The notes: generated by a model not told the origin, from the sequence alone. DNA of 64,000 nucleotides from Microbacterium sp. oral taxon 186 str. F0373 (GCF_000411455.1 NZ_KE150458.1:446876-510875); one strand, 5' to 3'; shown: positions 1 to 9,026, counted from the first letter of the stretch. Program-made: numbers and translations.

Positions 1-2
1 AG

Positions 3-302
3 GTCAGTCTGACCAGCATCGGAGACTACGTCCTCAACGGCGGCGAGGTGGCGGCGATGGCGATGATCGAGGCTGTCGGCCGCCTGATTCCCGGCGTCGT
101 CGGCAATCCCGAGAGCCTCATCGAGGAGTCCCACGAAGACGGTCTGCTGGAGTACCCCTCCTTCACGAAGCCCGCGGCGTGGCGCGGCTACGACGTTCCG
201 GACGTGTTGCTCTCGGGCCATCACGGCCGTGTCGCCGACTGGCGCCGAGAGCAGCAGATCGAGCGCACCCGCGCGAGACGGCCGGATCTTCTCCCGGACT
301 GA
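3..302 (+). CDS. trmD: tRNA (guanine-37-N1)-methyltransferase, C-terminal part (5' end outside window)
   Basis: TrmD methylates G37 next to the anticodon using S-adenosylmethionine and so prevents +1 frameshifting. Only the last 99 residues are present. They include the SAM-binding knot stretch with [11 protein letters not shown] and the closing helical part ending in [12 protein letters not shown]. The reading frame is open from base 3 and the N-terminus lies left of the window. In many actinobacteria trmD is followed directly by rplS; here a convergent map gene and a membrane protein gene lie between them. Family assignment is firm from the SIGDYVL/GGE motif. Confidence 0.95.
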   Translation, partial: VSLTSIGDYVLNGGEVAAMAMIEAVGRLIPGVVGNPESLIEESHEDGLLEYPSFTKPAAWRGYDVPDVLLSGHHGRVADWRREQQIERTRARRPDLLPD

Positions 303-315
303 CCGTGTCCCCACC

Positions 316-330
316 GGCGGCCGCGCCGCC
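316..330. terminator. Short GC hairpin between convergent trmD and map
   Basis: GGCGGC, a 3-base loop and GCCGCC form a 6-bp stem in the 38-nt gap between the convergent stops of trmD and map. There is no T-run on either side, so a bidirectional terminator role is only a guess from position. Confidence 0.3.
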
Positions 331-340
331 ACCGGCGGCC

Positions 341-1123
341 TCAGTCGACGCCGAGGAACGAGCGATCGGTGAGGATGATCGGCCCGTCGGCGGTGATCGC
401 GACGGTGTGCTCGGCGTGCGCGCCGCGTGAGCCGTCGGCACTGCGCAGTGTCCAGCCGTCAGGGTCGGTGACGAGCTCGTCGGTGGTCTGCAGGAACCAG
501 GGTTCGAGGGCCAGCACGAGACCTGGACGCAGAGGGTAGCCGCGACCCGGCTTGCCGTCGTTGGGGACGTGCGGGTCGCCGTGCATCGTGCGTCCGACGC
601 CGTGGCCGCCGAAGTCGGTGTTGATCTGGTACCCGTCGGCGTGCGCGACCTCGGCGATGGCGTGCGAGATGTCACCGATCCGCCCCTCCGTGGTGGCAGC
701 GCCGATCGCGGCATCCAGGGCGCGCTGTGTCGTGTCGATGAGGGCGAGGTCTTCGTCGCGAGGCGTCCCGACGATGAACGAGACGGCCGAGTCGGCGACC
801 CAGCCGTCGACGGCGACGGCGAAGTCCAACGTCACCAGGTCGCCGTCGCGCAGCGCGTAGTCGTGCGGCAGGCCGTGCAGGACGGCATCGTTGACCGACG
901 TGCAGATCACCTTTCCGAAGGGGCTCGCGCCGAACGACGGGTGGTAGTCGAGGTAGCAGGACTCGGCGCCGGCCCGGCGGATCAGATCGTGCGCACGACG
1001 ATCGATGGCCAGCAGATTGGTGCCGACCTTCGTCTCATCCCGTAGCGTCGCCAGAGTTTCTGCGACGAAACGCCCCGCGGGACGCATCGCCTCGATCTCG
1101 GCGGGAGTGCGCAGCTCGATCAT
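341..1123 (-). CDS. map: Type I methionine aminopeptidase
   Basis: Removes the N-terminal methionine from nascent proteins in the cytoplasm. The protein is 260 residues when started at the ATG at 1121-1123 (MIELRTPAEIEAM), which has an AAAGGA ribosome-binding site 6 nt upstream; the frame is open 15 codons further but without a better signal. All five metal ligands of the family are visible: the two Asp in LDFAVAVDGWVADS, the His in GGHGVGRTMH, the Glu in LALEPW and the Glu in AEHTVAI. It converges on trmD and is divergent from the membrane protein gene at 1176, so the 52 nt between them must hold both promoters. Confidence 0.96.
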   Translation of the reverse strand: MIELRTPAEIEAMRPAGRFVAETLATLRDETKVGTNLLAIDRRAHDLIRRAGAESCYLDYHPSFGASPFGKVICTSVNDAVLHGLPHDYALRDGDLVTLDFAVAVDGWVADSAVSFIVGTPRDEDLALIDTTQRALDAAIGAATTEGRIGDISHAIAEVAHADGYQINTDFGGHGVGRTMHGDPHVPNDGKPGRGYPLRPGLVLALEPWFLQTTDELVTDPDGWTLRSADGSRGAHAEHTVAITADGPIILTDRSFLGVD

Positions 1124-1175
1124 CGTGATCCTTTCGTCAGGGTCCATTCTGTCTGACCGGCGTAGCATCGCAGGT

Positions 1176-1670
1176 ATGTGGTTGCGTCAGACGTTCTTCC
1201 GGTGGCTGATTCCGGCGGCGTTCGTGCTGCCGTTGTGGCTTGTCGTCGGGTGGATCGTCTTCGGCGCCAGTCCCTGGGCGCTGCTGTGGGTTCTCCTGTC
1301 GGCACCGGTCGTGTTCGTCTGGCAGTTGATCCTCGCCCTGCTCGTGCGCGCCCGCGGCACCGTCCGCGCCGAGCGCGCGGTCTCCTGGACGGATGCCGGG
1401 ATCATCGGCGCCTGGCATCTGCTGCTGGTCGCGCTCGGCGTCTTCGACAGCCGGTGGTGGTGGCCCGCGTTGGCCGTGGCCGTCATCCTCGGTGTCGTGG
1501 CCCTGTCCTCGTCGCTGCGCCAGCTGTGGCGTGAGACCGGTCCGCGTGTGTCGATCCTGCGCACGGCGAGTGGCGTCGGTTATGTCGCACCTCCTCGCCC
1601 ACAGCCGACCGGCGGCTCGAGCCCCGACGAGATCATCGTCATCCGAGAGAACACGCCACCGGGCTCGTGA
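1176..1670 (+). CDS. Hypothetical membrane protein with about four transmembrane segments
   Basis: A 164-residue protein with hydrophobic stretches at roughly residues 9-30, 35-57, 76-92 and 97-115, and a polar, proline-rich C-terminal tail ending in EIIVIRENTPPGS. I do not recognise a family with a known job. It probably sits in the cytoplasmic membrane. The ATG at 1176 is chosen because the hydrophobic N-terminus begins there; the open frame extends upstream only through antisense map sequence. It precedes the rplS promoter and is not obviously co-transcribed with any neighbour. Confidence 0.75.
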   Translation: MWLRQTFFRWLIPAAFVLPLWLVVGWIVFGASPWALLWVLLSAPVVFVWQLILALLVRARGTVRAERAVSWTDAGIIGAWHLLLVALGVFDSRWWWPALAVAVILGVVALSSSLRQLWRETGPRVSILRTASGVGYVAPPRPQPTGGSSPDEIIVIRENTPPGS

Positions 1671-1680
1671 CCTGTCGGTT

Positions 1681-1708
1681 TTGACGCGCTCGGCATCCAT
1701 GGCAGAAT
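1681..1708 (+). promoter_or_regulatory. Sigma-70-type promoter of rplS
   Basis: TTGACG at 1681-1686 and CAGAAT at 1703-1708, separated by 16 bp, give one of the few good -35/-10 pairs in this window. It lies 130 nt upstream of the rplS ATG, implying a transcript start near 1715. Confidence 0.65.
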
Positions 1709-1714
1709 GGATGT

Positions 1715-1838
1715 TTGTGCCCTGAACAGGCTCTGCCTCAGGGGAGCACGGCGCCGGCAACGGATGCCTCGGGCACACGCCACCTTTTTCCATCCCCATC
1801 TCGCGATCGACCTGTGGCGGTCGCAGGAAGTGACGATC
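1715..1838 (+). promoter_or_regulatory. Long structured 5' leader of rplS, possible autoregulatory r-protein leader
   Basis: About 124 nt separate the predicted start of transcription from the L19 ATG. CCCTGA at 1720-1725 pairs with TCAGGG at 1738-1743. An inner GGC/GCC pairing and an asymmetric AC bulge make a bulged hairpin right at the 5' end. Ribosomal-protein leaders with early bulged hairpins are known for rplS in several phyla. That this one binds L19 is inference. Confidence 0.4.
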
Positions 1839-2186
1839 ATGCAGATTCTCGACGCCGTCGACGCGGCTTCGCTGCGCAGCGACATCCCCGTCTTCGCCCC
1901 CGGCGACACCGTCAAGGTGCACGTCAACATCACCGAGGGCAACCGTTCCCGTATCCAGGTCTTCCAGGGCGTCGTCATCGGCCGCTCGGGAGACGGTGTG
2001 CGCGAGACCTTCACGGTCCGCAAGATCAGCTTCCAGGTGGGCGTGGAGCGTACGTTCCCGGTGCACAGCCCGGTGATCGACCACATCGAGGTCGTCACCC
2101 GTGGCGACGTGCGCCGCGCGAAGCTGTACTACCTGCGCAACCTCCGCGGCAAGAAGGCCAAGATCAAGGAGAAGCGCGACCGCTGA
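1839..2186 (+). CDS. rplS: 50S ribosomal protein L19
   Basis: Large-subunit protein at the 30S-50S interface, 115 residues, normal length. Typical sequence blocks are [32 protein letters not shown] and [19 protein letters not shown]. The ATG at 1839 follows AGGAAG with about 9 nt spacing; an in-frame GTG at 1830 lies too close to that site. It is transcribed from the promoter at 1681-1708 and followed by a strong hairpin at 2200-2233, so it looks monocistronic. Confidence 0.97.
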   Translation: MQILDAVDAASLRSDIPVFAPGDTVKVHVNITEGNRSRIQVFQGVVIGRSGDGVRETFTVRKISFQVGVERTFPVHSPVIDHIEVVTRGDVRRAKLYYLRNLRGKKAKIKEKRDR

Positions 2187-2199
2187 CGCCCTGTCACCT

Positions 2200-2233
2200 C
2201 GGATGCCCCGGACCCCGCGGTCCGGGGCATCCG
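2200..2233 (+). terminator. Strong hairpin downstream of rplS
   Basis: CGGATGCCCCGGAC and its exact complement form a 14-bp perfect stem around a 6-nt loop, starting 13 nt after the rplS stop. No clear T-tract follows (TCGTCTGC), which is common for actinobacterial intrinsic terminators. The two arms are also two copies of the over-represented GGATGCC heptamer. Confidence 0.65.
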
Positions 2234-2343
2234 TCGTCTGCACGCCGCGCGGCATCCGGTGAGGCGCGCACGCTGCACACAGCCCGCATGTGCGACCCTT
2301 GAGAGGCGGCACAGACGGGTGCCGGGAGCGAAGAAAGACAGGC

Positions 2344-3096
2344 ATGAGCTCGGACAACACCACGGCCCCGGATACGGTGCTTCCCTCCCGTCAGCGTCGA
2401 CGCCGCGGCGTCTGGCTGCTTCTGCGCGACGTGTTCGTCATCGTGTTGATCGCGGTCGTCGTGTCGTTCGTGATCAAGACCTTCCTGGTGCGTTCCTTCT
2501 ACATCCCGTCGGGATCGATGGAACAGACGCTGCTCATCAAGGACCGCATCCTCGTCGATGAGCTCACGCCGCGTTTCGGCGGCTACCAGCGCGGCGATGT
2601 CGTCGTGTTCCGTGATCCCGGCGGATGGCTGCCGCCGGCGCCGGCTACCCCCGCGCAGCCGCCCCTGGCTCAGGCCGCCGACTGGCTGCTTTCGCTCGTC
2701 GGCATCACCGCCTCGGACAGCGACGAGCACCTCATCAAACGCATCATCGGCGTGGGCGGGGATCACGTCGTGTGCTGCAACGCGATCGGTCAGGTCACGG
2801 TCAACGGAACACCGATCGATGAGACCCCCTACCTGAATCTGTCTCCCGGCCAGAGCGCGCCGCAGCCCGTCCCGTTCGATGTCGTCGTGCCCCAGAACTC
2901 GCTCTGGGTGATGGGGGACAACCGCGACCACTCCCGCGACTCGCGGTACAACATGGACCAGCCCAACAAGGGATTCGTTCCTGTGGACAACGTCGTCGGG
3001 CGCGCCTTCCTCATCACCTGGCCGTTCGACCGCTTCGGCACGATCGACGGGCACCATGCCGTCTTCGCGGGGGTGCCGGCCCCCGGCGCCGGATGA
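2344..3096 (+). CDS. lepB: Signal peptidase I
   Basis: Membrane-bound serine protease that cleaves Sec/Tat signal peptides, 250 residues. A single N-terminal membrane anchor lies at about residues 24-46. The catalytic dyad is Ser58 in PSGSMEQTL and Lys132 in KRIIGVGGD. The later box VMGDNRDHSRDSR is intact. Between the Ser and Lys boxes there is a proline-rich stretch (PPAPATPAQPP) seen in actinobacterial enzymes. The ATG at 2344 follows GAAAGACAGGC. It overlaps rnhB by 4 nt (ATGA), so the two are translationally coupled, an arrangement conserved in actinobacteria. Confidence 0.96.
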   Translation: MSSDNTTAPDTVLPSRQRRRRGVWLLLRDVFVIVLIAVVVSFVIKTFLVRSFYIPSGSMEQTLLIKDRILVDELTPRFGGYQRGDVVVFRDPGGWLPPAPATPAQPPLAQAADWLLSLVGITASDSDEHLIKRIIGVGGDHVVCCNAIGQVTVNGTPIDETPYLNLSPGQSAPQPVPFDVVVPQNSLWVMGDNRDHSRDSRYNMDQPNKGFVPVDNVVGRAFLITWPFDRFGTIDGHHAVFAGVPAPGAG

Positions 3097-3752
3097 GTGT
3101 CGTCACGCCGCGGCTGACCGTCGAGCGGCGCCTGCTGCGCGAACACGAGATCGTCATCGCGTGCGACGAGGTCGGCCGGGGTGCGCTCGCGGGCCCCGTC
3201 GCCGTCGGAGCCGCGGCGCTCGGACCGGCGGCGGCCCGACGGCGGATCCCGGAGGGGCTGCGCGACTCGAAGCTCGTGGCCGCGCATCGTCGGCACGATG
3301 TCGCCGCACGAGCAGCCGCCTGGGTCGACGCCTCCGCGGTCGGCTGGGCGAGTTCCGCCGAGATCGACGAGGTCGGGATCATGCGGGCGCTGGGCCTGGC
3401 GGCCCTGCGTGCACTCGGCGAGCTACGCGCACAGGGCTTCGTCCCCGACGACGCGATCGTCATTCTCGACGGCAATCACGACTACATCACCGCCGCAGGC
3501 GGGTCGGGTCTGCGCGTGCAGCCGATCATCAAAGCCGACCGCGACTGCGCATCGGCCGCCGCCGCCTCGGTCATGGCGAAGGTCGCCCGCGACGACCTGA
3601 TGGTGCGCCTGCACGAGGAGCACCCGGTCTATCTCTGGGAGCGCAACAAGGGCTACGCCAGCACCGAGCACCGCAGCGCGATCCGTTCGCACGGTCTGAG
3701 CCCCCATCACCGGGCATCGTGGGCCATCGCCGACGCTCCCACACTGTTCTGA
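3093..3752 (+). CDS. rnhB: Ribonuclease HII
   Basis: Cleaves the RNA strand of RNA-DNA hybrids and removes single ribonucleotides misincorporated in DNA. It has 219 residues. The acidic active site is visible: Asp and Glu in IACDEVGRGALAGPV, Asp in VILDGNHD and Asp in KADRDCASAAAASVMAKV. The start overlaps the lepB stop by 4 nt. The next gene, 53 nt downstream, has its own -10-like signal. Confidence 0.95.
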   Translation: MSVVTPRLTVERRLLREHEIVIACDEVGRGALAGPVAVGAAALGPAAARRRIPEGLRDSKLVAAHRRHDVAARAAAWVDASAVGWASSAEIDEVGIMRALGLAALRALGELRAQGFVPDDAIVILDGNHDYITAAGGSGLRVQPIIKADRDCASAAAASVMAKVARDDLMVRLHEEHPVYLWERNKGYASTEHRSAIRSHGLSPHHRASWAIADAPTLF

Positions 3753-3805
3753 GCGGGTGCCGCGGCATCCGCTCGGCTCCTCCGGCCGCATAGGATGGGA
3801 CCACC

Positions 3806-4129
3806 ATGGACGACGAGGGCTTTGACGACTACGACCGCGAACTCGAGCTGGCGCTGTACAAGGAGTATCGCGATGTCGTGTCGCAGTTCGCTTACGTGAT
3901 CGAGACGGAGCGACGCTTCTACCTCGCGAACGACGTGAACGTCGTGCGTCGTGACACCGAGCACGACTTCTACTTCGAGATCTCGATGACCGACGTCTGG
4001 GTGTGGGACATCTACCGCGCGGACCGCTTCGTGAAGTCGGTGCGCGTGCTCACGTTCAAGGACGTGAACGTCGAGGAGATGCAGCGCAGGGACTTCCAGC
4101 TTCCTGACGAGCTCGCGCTCGACTCCTGA
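3806..4129 (+). CDS. DUF2469 family conserved actinobacterial protein
   Basis: A very acidic 107-residue protein (MDDEGFDDYDRELELALY...) that matches the DUF2469 family, found almost only in actinobacteria and usually near rnhB and yraN, as here. Its function is unknown. There are no membrane segments. Aromatic-rich stretches such as DFYFEISMTDVWVWDIYR suggest a compact fold. The start ATG follows TAGGAT at 3791-3796 by 9 nt, so the transcript probably has almost no leader. Confidence 0.9.
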   Translation: MDDEGFDDYDRELELALYKEYRDVVSQFAYVIETERRFYLANDVNVVRRDTEHDFYFEISMTDVWVWDIYRADRFVKSVRVLTFKDVNVEEMQRRDFQLPDELALDS

Positions 4130-4241
4130 CCTCTCCACCTGCACGTCGACTCTTCCTCCCCACCGAGCCGTTGAGCGGGCCTGTCCACCGACGGGCTGAC
4201 ATGCCGCGACGCGCGGTCGAAGCGGGGGCACGCTCTCTTCC

Positions 4242-4604
4242 ATGGCAGCCAAGGACGAGCGTGGACGGTCGGGGGAGCAGAGAGCGGCGCAGTATCTGAG
4301 CGAGGCGGGGTACACGATCCTCGCCCGCAACTGGCGTTGCGCGTTCGGAGAGATCGACATCGTCGCCCTGCGCGGCGAGGAGGTCGTCATCGTCGAGGTG
4401 AAGTCCCGACGTTCCGACGCGTACGGCCACCCGTTCGAGGCCGTCGATGCGCAAAAGCGCGCCCGTCTGTGGCGTCTGTCCACGACGTGGGCGGCGGCGC
4501 ACCCGGCCGCCGCCCGCGGTCGCCGCCTCCGCGTCGACGTCATCGGTGTCACGGGTCGCGACACCGCCACGGCGCGCATCGAGCACCTCGAGGATGTGCG
4601 ATGA
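4242..4604 (+). CDS. YraN/UPF0102 family nuclease-like protein
   Basis: A 120-residue protein of the YraN family with a PD-(D/E)XK-type nuclease core: FGEIDIVA supplies the Glu and Asp, and VIVEVKSR the E-x-K pair. Its biological role is not settled in the literature; the nuclease fold and its constant position beside comM and dprA suggest DNA or RNA processing. The stop overlaps the comM start (ATGA), so yraN, comM and dprA form one coupled operon. Confidence 0.9.
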   Translation: MAAKDERGRSGEQRAAQYLSEAGYTILARNWRCAFGEIDIVALRGEEVVIVEVKSRRSDAYGHPFEAVDAQKRARLWRLSTTWAAAHPAAARGRRLRVDVIGVTGRDTATARIEHLEDVR

Positions 4605-6133
4605 CGGTCGGCAGGACGTGGGCGGTGGTGCTCACGGGGCTGCACGGCGATCTCATCGAGGTCGAGGCGGACCTGTCGAGTCAGACGCCGGCCTTCGTCA
4701 TCATCGGGCTCGCCGACAAGGCGATCGGCGAGGCGCATCAACGGGTGCACAACGCTTGCGCCAACAGCGAGCTGCCGCTGCCGCGGCGCAAACTCACCGT
4801 GAACCTCTCACCCGCGAATCTTCCCAAACAGGGCTCCGCCCTCGACGTCGCGATCGCGATCGCCGCGCTCGCGACCGAGCACGCCCTCGATCGCGACTCG
4901 CTCGCGCAGACGGCGCACATCGGTGAACTCGGACTCGACGGCCGACTGCGGCCCGTCCCCGGCGTGCTGCCGGCGGTGGCGGCCGCGGCCCGGATGGGAA
5001 TCCGCAAGGCGGTCGTGCCGTTCGCGAACCGGGAGGAGGCCGCCCTCGTCGAAGGAGTCGAGGTCCTTGGGGCCGTCAGCCTCCGCGACGTGGCACGCTG
5101 GCACGGCCTCGACGTGGACGAGGTGCCACTCGAACCCGTTCCGCACCCGGCCGCGGGCGGTGGTCGTGTCCACGCCGACGTTCCCGATCTCGTCGACGTC
5201 ATCGGGCAGGCTGACGCCGTCGACGCGCTCACGGTGGCCGCCGCGGGTGCACACCACCTCTTGATGAGCGGCCCGCCCGGAGCCGGCAAGACGATGCTGG
5301 CGCGGCGACTGCCCGGCATCCTTCCCGGCCTCGACGACGAGGATGCCGTGCAGGCCGCGTCGCTGCGGTCGCTGGCCGGCGAACCCGTCGACACACTGTG
5401 TCGGACGCCGCCCTTCGAGGCACCCCATCACAGCGCGAGCGCGACGGCGTTGATCGGAGGCGGAAGTCGCGCGGTGCGTCCCGGCGCCATCGCCCGCGCG
5501 AGCGGGGGAGTCCTCTTTCTCGACGAGGCCGGCGAGTTCGCTCCGCACGCGCTGGACGCGCTGCGCCAGCCACTGGAGTCCGGCATGATCGAGATCCACC
5601 GGGCCGGCTTTCGTGCGGTGTTTCCGGCGCGGTTCCAGCTGGTTCTCGCAACGAACCCCTGCCCATGCGGCAACTACGGCGTGCCGGCCGCTGAGTGCAC
5701 GTGTCCGTCGCTGGCGATTCGGCGCTACCTCGGCAAGCTCTCAGGGCCGCTCCGCGACCGCATCGACATCGAACTCGGACTGCGGCGCGTGTCGAGCGCG
5801 CAGCCGGGGACGGCGGCCGGGGCCACGACGTCGGCGCAGGTCCGGGAACAGGTCGGTGCCGCACGCGAGCGCGCCCGCCATCGCCTCCGTTCCACTCCGT
5901 GGGCCACGAACGCCCAGGCGTCCGGTCCCTGGCTGCGCAACGGTCCTCTCGCCCCGGATGCCGACATCCGCCGTCCGCTGGACGCCGCTCTGCAACGCGG
6001 ATCGCTCACGCTGCGCGGCTACGACCGCGTACTGCGAGTGGCCTGGTCGGTCGCGGATCTCGCCGGTCACGATCGGTTGCGCGCGGCCGACATCGGACGG
6101 GCGCTGTATCTCAAGAAGGGGGTGGGCTCATGA
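4601..6133 (+). CDS. YifB/ComM family AAA+ ATPase (Mg-chelatase-like)
   Basis: AAA+ protein of 510 residues in the YifB/ComM family; ComM is a branch-migration helicase that helps natural transformation in Gram-negatives. It starts with the S5-like N-domain (WAVVLTGLHGDLIEVE), then Walker A SGPPGAGKTM, Walker B GGVLFLDEAGEF, the conserved NPCPCG box and a C-terminal Mg-chelatase helical domain. It overlaps yraN and dprA by 4 nt each. The role in this organism is inferred from family and context with dprA. Confidence 0.93.
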   Translation: MTVGRTWAVVLTGLHGDLIEVEADLSSQTPAFVIIGLADKAIGEAHQRVHNACANSELPLPRRKLTVNLSPANLPKQGSALDVAIAIAALATEHALDRDSLAQTAHIGELGLDGRLRPVPGVLPAVAAAARMGIRKAVVPFANREEAALVEGVEVLGAVSLRDVARWHGLDVDEVPLEPVPHPAAGGGRVHADVPDLVDVIGQADAVDALTVAAAGAHHLLMSGPPGAGKTMLARRLPGILPGLDDEDAVQAASLRSLAGEPVDTLCRTPPFEAPHHSASATALIGGGSRAVRPGAIARASGGVLFLDEAGEFAPHALDALRQPLESGMIEIHRAGFRAVFPARFQLVLATNPCPCGNYGVPAAECTCPSLAIRRYLGKLSGPLRDRIDIELGLRRVSSAQPGTAAGATTSAQVREQVGAARERARHRLRSTPWATNAQASGPWLRNGPLAPDADIRRPLDAALQRGSLTLRGYDRVLRVAWSVADLAGHDRLRAADIGRALYLKKGVGS

Positions 6134-7341
6134 GCCTCGTGCCTGACGCCGGTGCCTCCCGCACAGCCCTTCGCGGACTGGTCGGTGACGGGCTCTCCGA
6201 CGACGAGGCACGCACCGCGTACGCCGCAGCCACTTGGTCGACGCTCGTCGAGCCGGGCGACGGGACGGCCGGTGCGCTCATCGCGCGCTACGGTGCCGCC
6301 GAGGCGCTGGAGCGTGTCGTGGGCGAGGGCACAACGGGCCTCGCCGGTGGCGCCGGCGTGACCGAGGAGGATGTCCGTGCTGCGCGCGCCCGATGGCTGC
6401 CCCGCCACGGCGACCTCGACCGTGTCCTGGCAGCCGCTCGCCGCGCGGGAGCGCGGCTCCTCGTGCCGGGCGAGGAGGTCTGGCCGCGCGCGCTCGATGA
6501 CCTGGGCGTGCACGCACCCGTCTGTCTGTGGGCTCGGGGCGACGTCCGCGCGCTGTCGAGTTCTGCCACGCTGGCGCTCGTCGGCGCGCGGGCCGCGACG
6601 GCGTACGGCACGCACGTCGTGACGGAGCTCGCCGCGGACTCTGCGGCGAGGGGGGTGGTCGTGGTCTCCGGGGCGGCCTACGGCATCGACGGATCGGCGC
6701 ACCGCGGCGCGTTGCGCGCCGACGGGACAACGGTCGCCGTGCTGGCCGGCGGAGTGGACCGGCCCTACCCGGCCGGTCACGATGAGCTGATCGCGGCGAT
6801 CGCGCAGACGGGGCTGGTGCTCGCCGAAGTGCCCTGCGGCACAGCGCCGACCAAGTGGCGCTTCCTGGCGCGTAACAGGGTGATCGCCGCGTTGGCAGGT
6901 GCGACGATCGTCGTCGAGGCTGCCCACCGCAGTGGCGCGTTGAACACCGCTCACCATGCCGCCGCGCTCGGACGCGCCCTCGGCGCCGTTCCCGGGCCCG
7001 TCACCAGCGCCGCATCCGCCGGCTGCCACCGGCTCCTGCGCGAGGCGGACGCGGTCTGTGTGACCTCCGCCGCCGATGCCTGGGAGCTCTTGGGGATCTC
7101 TGGCGACGCAGCCGGCGAGCCTGATGCCGGCGACGGCGGGCGTACCGATGAGCGCACGCGAGTACTGGACGCGCTGAGCGGTCGTCGGGCGCGCGCGACC
7201 ACGGAGGTCGCGCGCCTGTCGGGACTCTCCGTCGCCGAGGCGAGCGGGATCCTTGCGCTGCTCGAACTGGATGGACGTGTCGAGCGCAGCGGCGACGGAT
7301 GGCGACGCCGGTCGGAGCCGCGACCCGCGCGGCTGTGGTGA
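6130..7341 (+). CDS. dprA: DNA-processing protein DprA
   Basis: Loads RecA on incoming single-stranded DNA during transformation. The protein has 403 residues with an N-terminal helical/SAM-like part (about 1-95), a Rossmann-type domain with VALVGARAATAYG, VVSGAAYGIDGSAHRGAL and RFLARNRVIAAL, and a C-terminal winged-helix domain (about 345-395, TTEVARLSGLSVAEASGILALLELDGRV is the recognisable block, given here only as its key start TTEVARLSGL). The start overlaps comM by 4 nt. This intact core copy should be compared with the broken dprA-like genes at 40,070 and 57,319, which resemble only its N-terminal part. Confidence 0.93.
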   Translation: MSLVPDAGASRTALRGLVGDGLSDDEARTAYAAATWSTLVEPGDGTAGALIARYGAAEALERVVGEGTTGLAGGAGVTEEDVRAARARWLPRHGDLDRVLAAARRAGARLLVPGEEVWPRALDDLGVHAPVCLWARGDVRALSSSATLALVGARAATAYGTHVVTELAADSAARGVVVVSGAAYGIDGSAHRGALRADGTTVAVLAGGVDRPYPAGHDELIAAIAQTGLVLAEVPCGTAPTKWRFLARNRVIAALAGATIVVEAAHRSGALNTAHHAAALGRALGAVPGPVTSAASAGCHRLLREADAVCVTSAADAWELLGISGDAAGEPDAGDGGRTDERTRVLDALSGRRARATTEVARLSGLSVAEASGILALLELDGRVERSGDGWRRRSEPRPARLW

Positions 7342-7428
7342 CGAGCGGTGCCATGCGAACCGCGGTGCGAGCCACGCACTGCGGTGTGCCGCCCGCCGCG
7401 CACCCTCGAGACGAGGGATGCTGGTCTG

Positions 7429-8325
7429 GTGAGACTCTCCGAAGCAGCCGACGCCTACGCGCGCGAGCTCGCGGACGTACGGCGGCTGTCCGCGGCGACG
7501 GTGCGCGCCTACGCGGGGGATCTGCGCGATCTCGTCGCGGTGATCGGAGACCGCGATCTGGCGGATGTCGATCTGGAGCATCTGCGGGAATGGCTGTGGA
7601 CCGCGACACGACGCGGCGACGCGCGGGCGACACTCGCGCGGCGCACAGCAGCCGTGCGCGGCTTCTTCGCGTGGGCTCAGCAGACGGCGCGCGTCGAGGT
7701 CGATCCGGCGCTGCGACTGGTGGCCCCGCGCCGGGGGCGCTCCTTGCCGAAGGTGGCGACCGCGCCCGCCATGACCGCCGTGCTGACGGATGCCGAGACA
7801 CGCGCGCACGGCGGCGATGCCATCGCGCTGAGAGACGCCGCGCTCGTCGAACTGCTCTATGCGTCCGCTCTTCGCGTGTCCGAACTCTGCGGGACGGATG
7901 TCGACGACATCGATCGCGAGCACCGCACGGTCCGCGTCGTGGGTAAGGGCAGCAAGGAGCGTGTCGTGCCGTACGGCGCTCCTGCCGCCCACGCTCTCGA
8001 CGCCTATCTGGCACGCGGTCGTTCCGTGCTCGTGGGACGCGGCTCCGGAACGGCGGCGCTGTTCGTCGGAGCCCGCGGCGCACGGCTGGGCGCGCGTTCC
8101 GCCTACGACGTCGTCTCGCGCGTCGTCTCTCCGGCGGTCGGGCAGAGCGTCGGTCCTCACACGCTGCGCCACTCCGCAGCCACTCATCTGCTCGACGGTG
8201 GCGCCGACCTGCGCACGGTGCAGGAGATGCTCGGTCATGCCAGTCTCGGAACGACCCAGATCTACACACATGTCTCGGCGGAGCGACTGGCGGCCGCGTA
8301 CCGGCGGGCGCATCCTCGCGCGTGA
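7429..8325 (+). CDS. xerC: Tyrosine recombinase XerC
   Basis: Site-specific recombinase acting with XerD at dif to resolve chromosome dimers; 298 residues from the GTG at 7429. The N-terminal SAM-like core-binding domain covers roughly 1-95. The catalytic set is complete: Arg in [10 protein letters not shown], Lys in GKGSKERVV, His/Arg in [10 protein letters not shown], His in [11 protein letters not shown] and the nucleophilic Tyr in the same motif. It lies 87 nt after dprA, a common actinobacterial arrangement. An upstream ATG at 7348 is possible but would add a basic, unconserved-looking tail. Confidence 0.93.
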   Translation: MRLSEAADAYARELADVRRLSAATVRAYAGDLRDLVAVIGDRDLADVDLEHLREWLWTATRRGDARATLARRTAAVRGFFAWAQQTARVEVDPALRLVAPRRGRSLPKVATAPAMTAVLTDAETRAHGGDAIALRDAALVELLYASALRVSELCGTDVDDIDREHRTVRVVGKGSKERVVPYGAPAAHALDAYLARGRSVLVGRGSGTAALFVGARGARLGARSAYDVVSRVVSPAVGQSVGPHTLRHSAATHLLDGGADLRTVQEMLGHASLGTTQIYTHVSAERLAAAYRRAHPRA

Positions 8326-8441
8326 GTGCGTCACGGGCCTGCTCCCGTGAAGACCCGTACTCCCTCCGTCGATGCCGCCGTCATCGCGGTGCCTGCTCTC
8401 CCCGTCTGCGCAGATGAGGCCGCCCGGGTCGCCGGCCGCAC

Positions 8442-9026
8442 CTATCCCGGCTGTTGAGCGGGCTCGCAGCACGGCAACAGTACGGCCCGCAGCACCTCAC
8501 CCAGCAGCCGCAGCGGATTGAGATAGACGTCGTCTCTCCGCGCTCCCAGGTGGATCTCGCCGGGCGCCGTGTGACCGCCCGTCGCCACGGTGGCCACCTG
8601 CTGGCCGCGTTGCACACTCGCCCCCACCGGCACGGTCGCGCGGACGGGCTCCATCGTCGAGACCAGTCCACCACCGTGGTCGATCGTGATCAGCGGTCGA
8701 TCGACGACAATGCCGACGAAGGCGACGACGCCGTCGTCGGGAGCCCGTACGTCCGCATCGACCGCGCTGGCCAGATCGATGCCCCGGTGTCCGGGGCCGT
8801 ACGCATGGGCGGGCGCTCGGTAGGCGACCGTGATGCGCGGCGGCGCGACCGGCCACGACCACCGCGCAGACCCCGCGTCGGCGGACGCCCTCGCCGGCCG
8901 CAGCTCATGCCCGTCCACCCCGGCGGCACCGGATGCACTGAAGGCGACGGCGACGGTCAGCGCCAGCACCGCGCCTGCTGTCCGGATGACGCGTTTCACC
9001 ATGCGACGGCGTCGATTTGCATTCAT
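8442..9026 (-). CDS. Exported M23 (LytM)-domain protein with an incomplete metal/catalytic site
   Basis: A 194-residue protein with an N-terminal signal peptide (basic start, hydrophobic 15-34) followed by a LytM/M23 fold: [11 protein letters not shown] keeps the first zinc ligands His and Asp, and the central beta segments DDGVVAFVG and [13 protein letters not shown] are typical. The usual H-x-H is here EIHLGAR, so the first His of that pair is Glu. M23 proteins with this change may bind rather than cut peptidoglycan. A protein of this type commonly lies divergent from rpsB in actinobacteria. The start ATG follows GAGGGTGGAG. Confidence 0.85.
   Translation of the reverse strand: MNANRRRRMVKRVIRTAGAVLALTVAVAFSASGAAGVDGHELRPARASADAGSARWSWPVAPPRITVAYRAPAHAYGPGHRGIDLASAVDADVRAPDDGVVAFVGIVVDRPLITIDHGGGLVSTMEPVRATVPVGASVQRGQQVATVATGGHTAPGEIHLGARRDDVYLNPLRLLGEVLRAVLLPCCEPAQQPG

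Noticed and set aside
6067..8472. 801-codon open frame on the minus strand opposite comM-dprA-xerC
   Set aside because: It mirrors the codon structure of three well-supported genes on the plus strand, is full of Arg/Gly/Pro, has no domain and no start signal. Long antisense frames are expected at this GC content.
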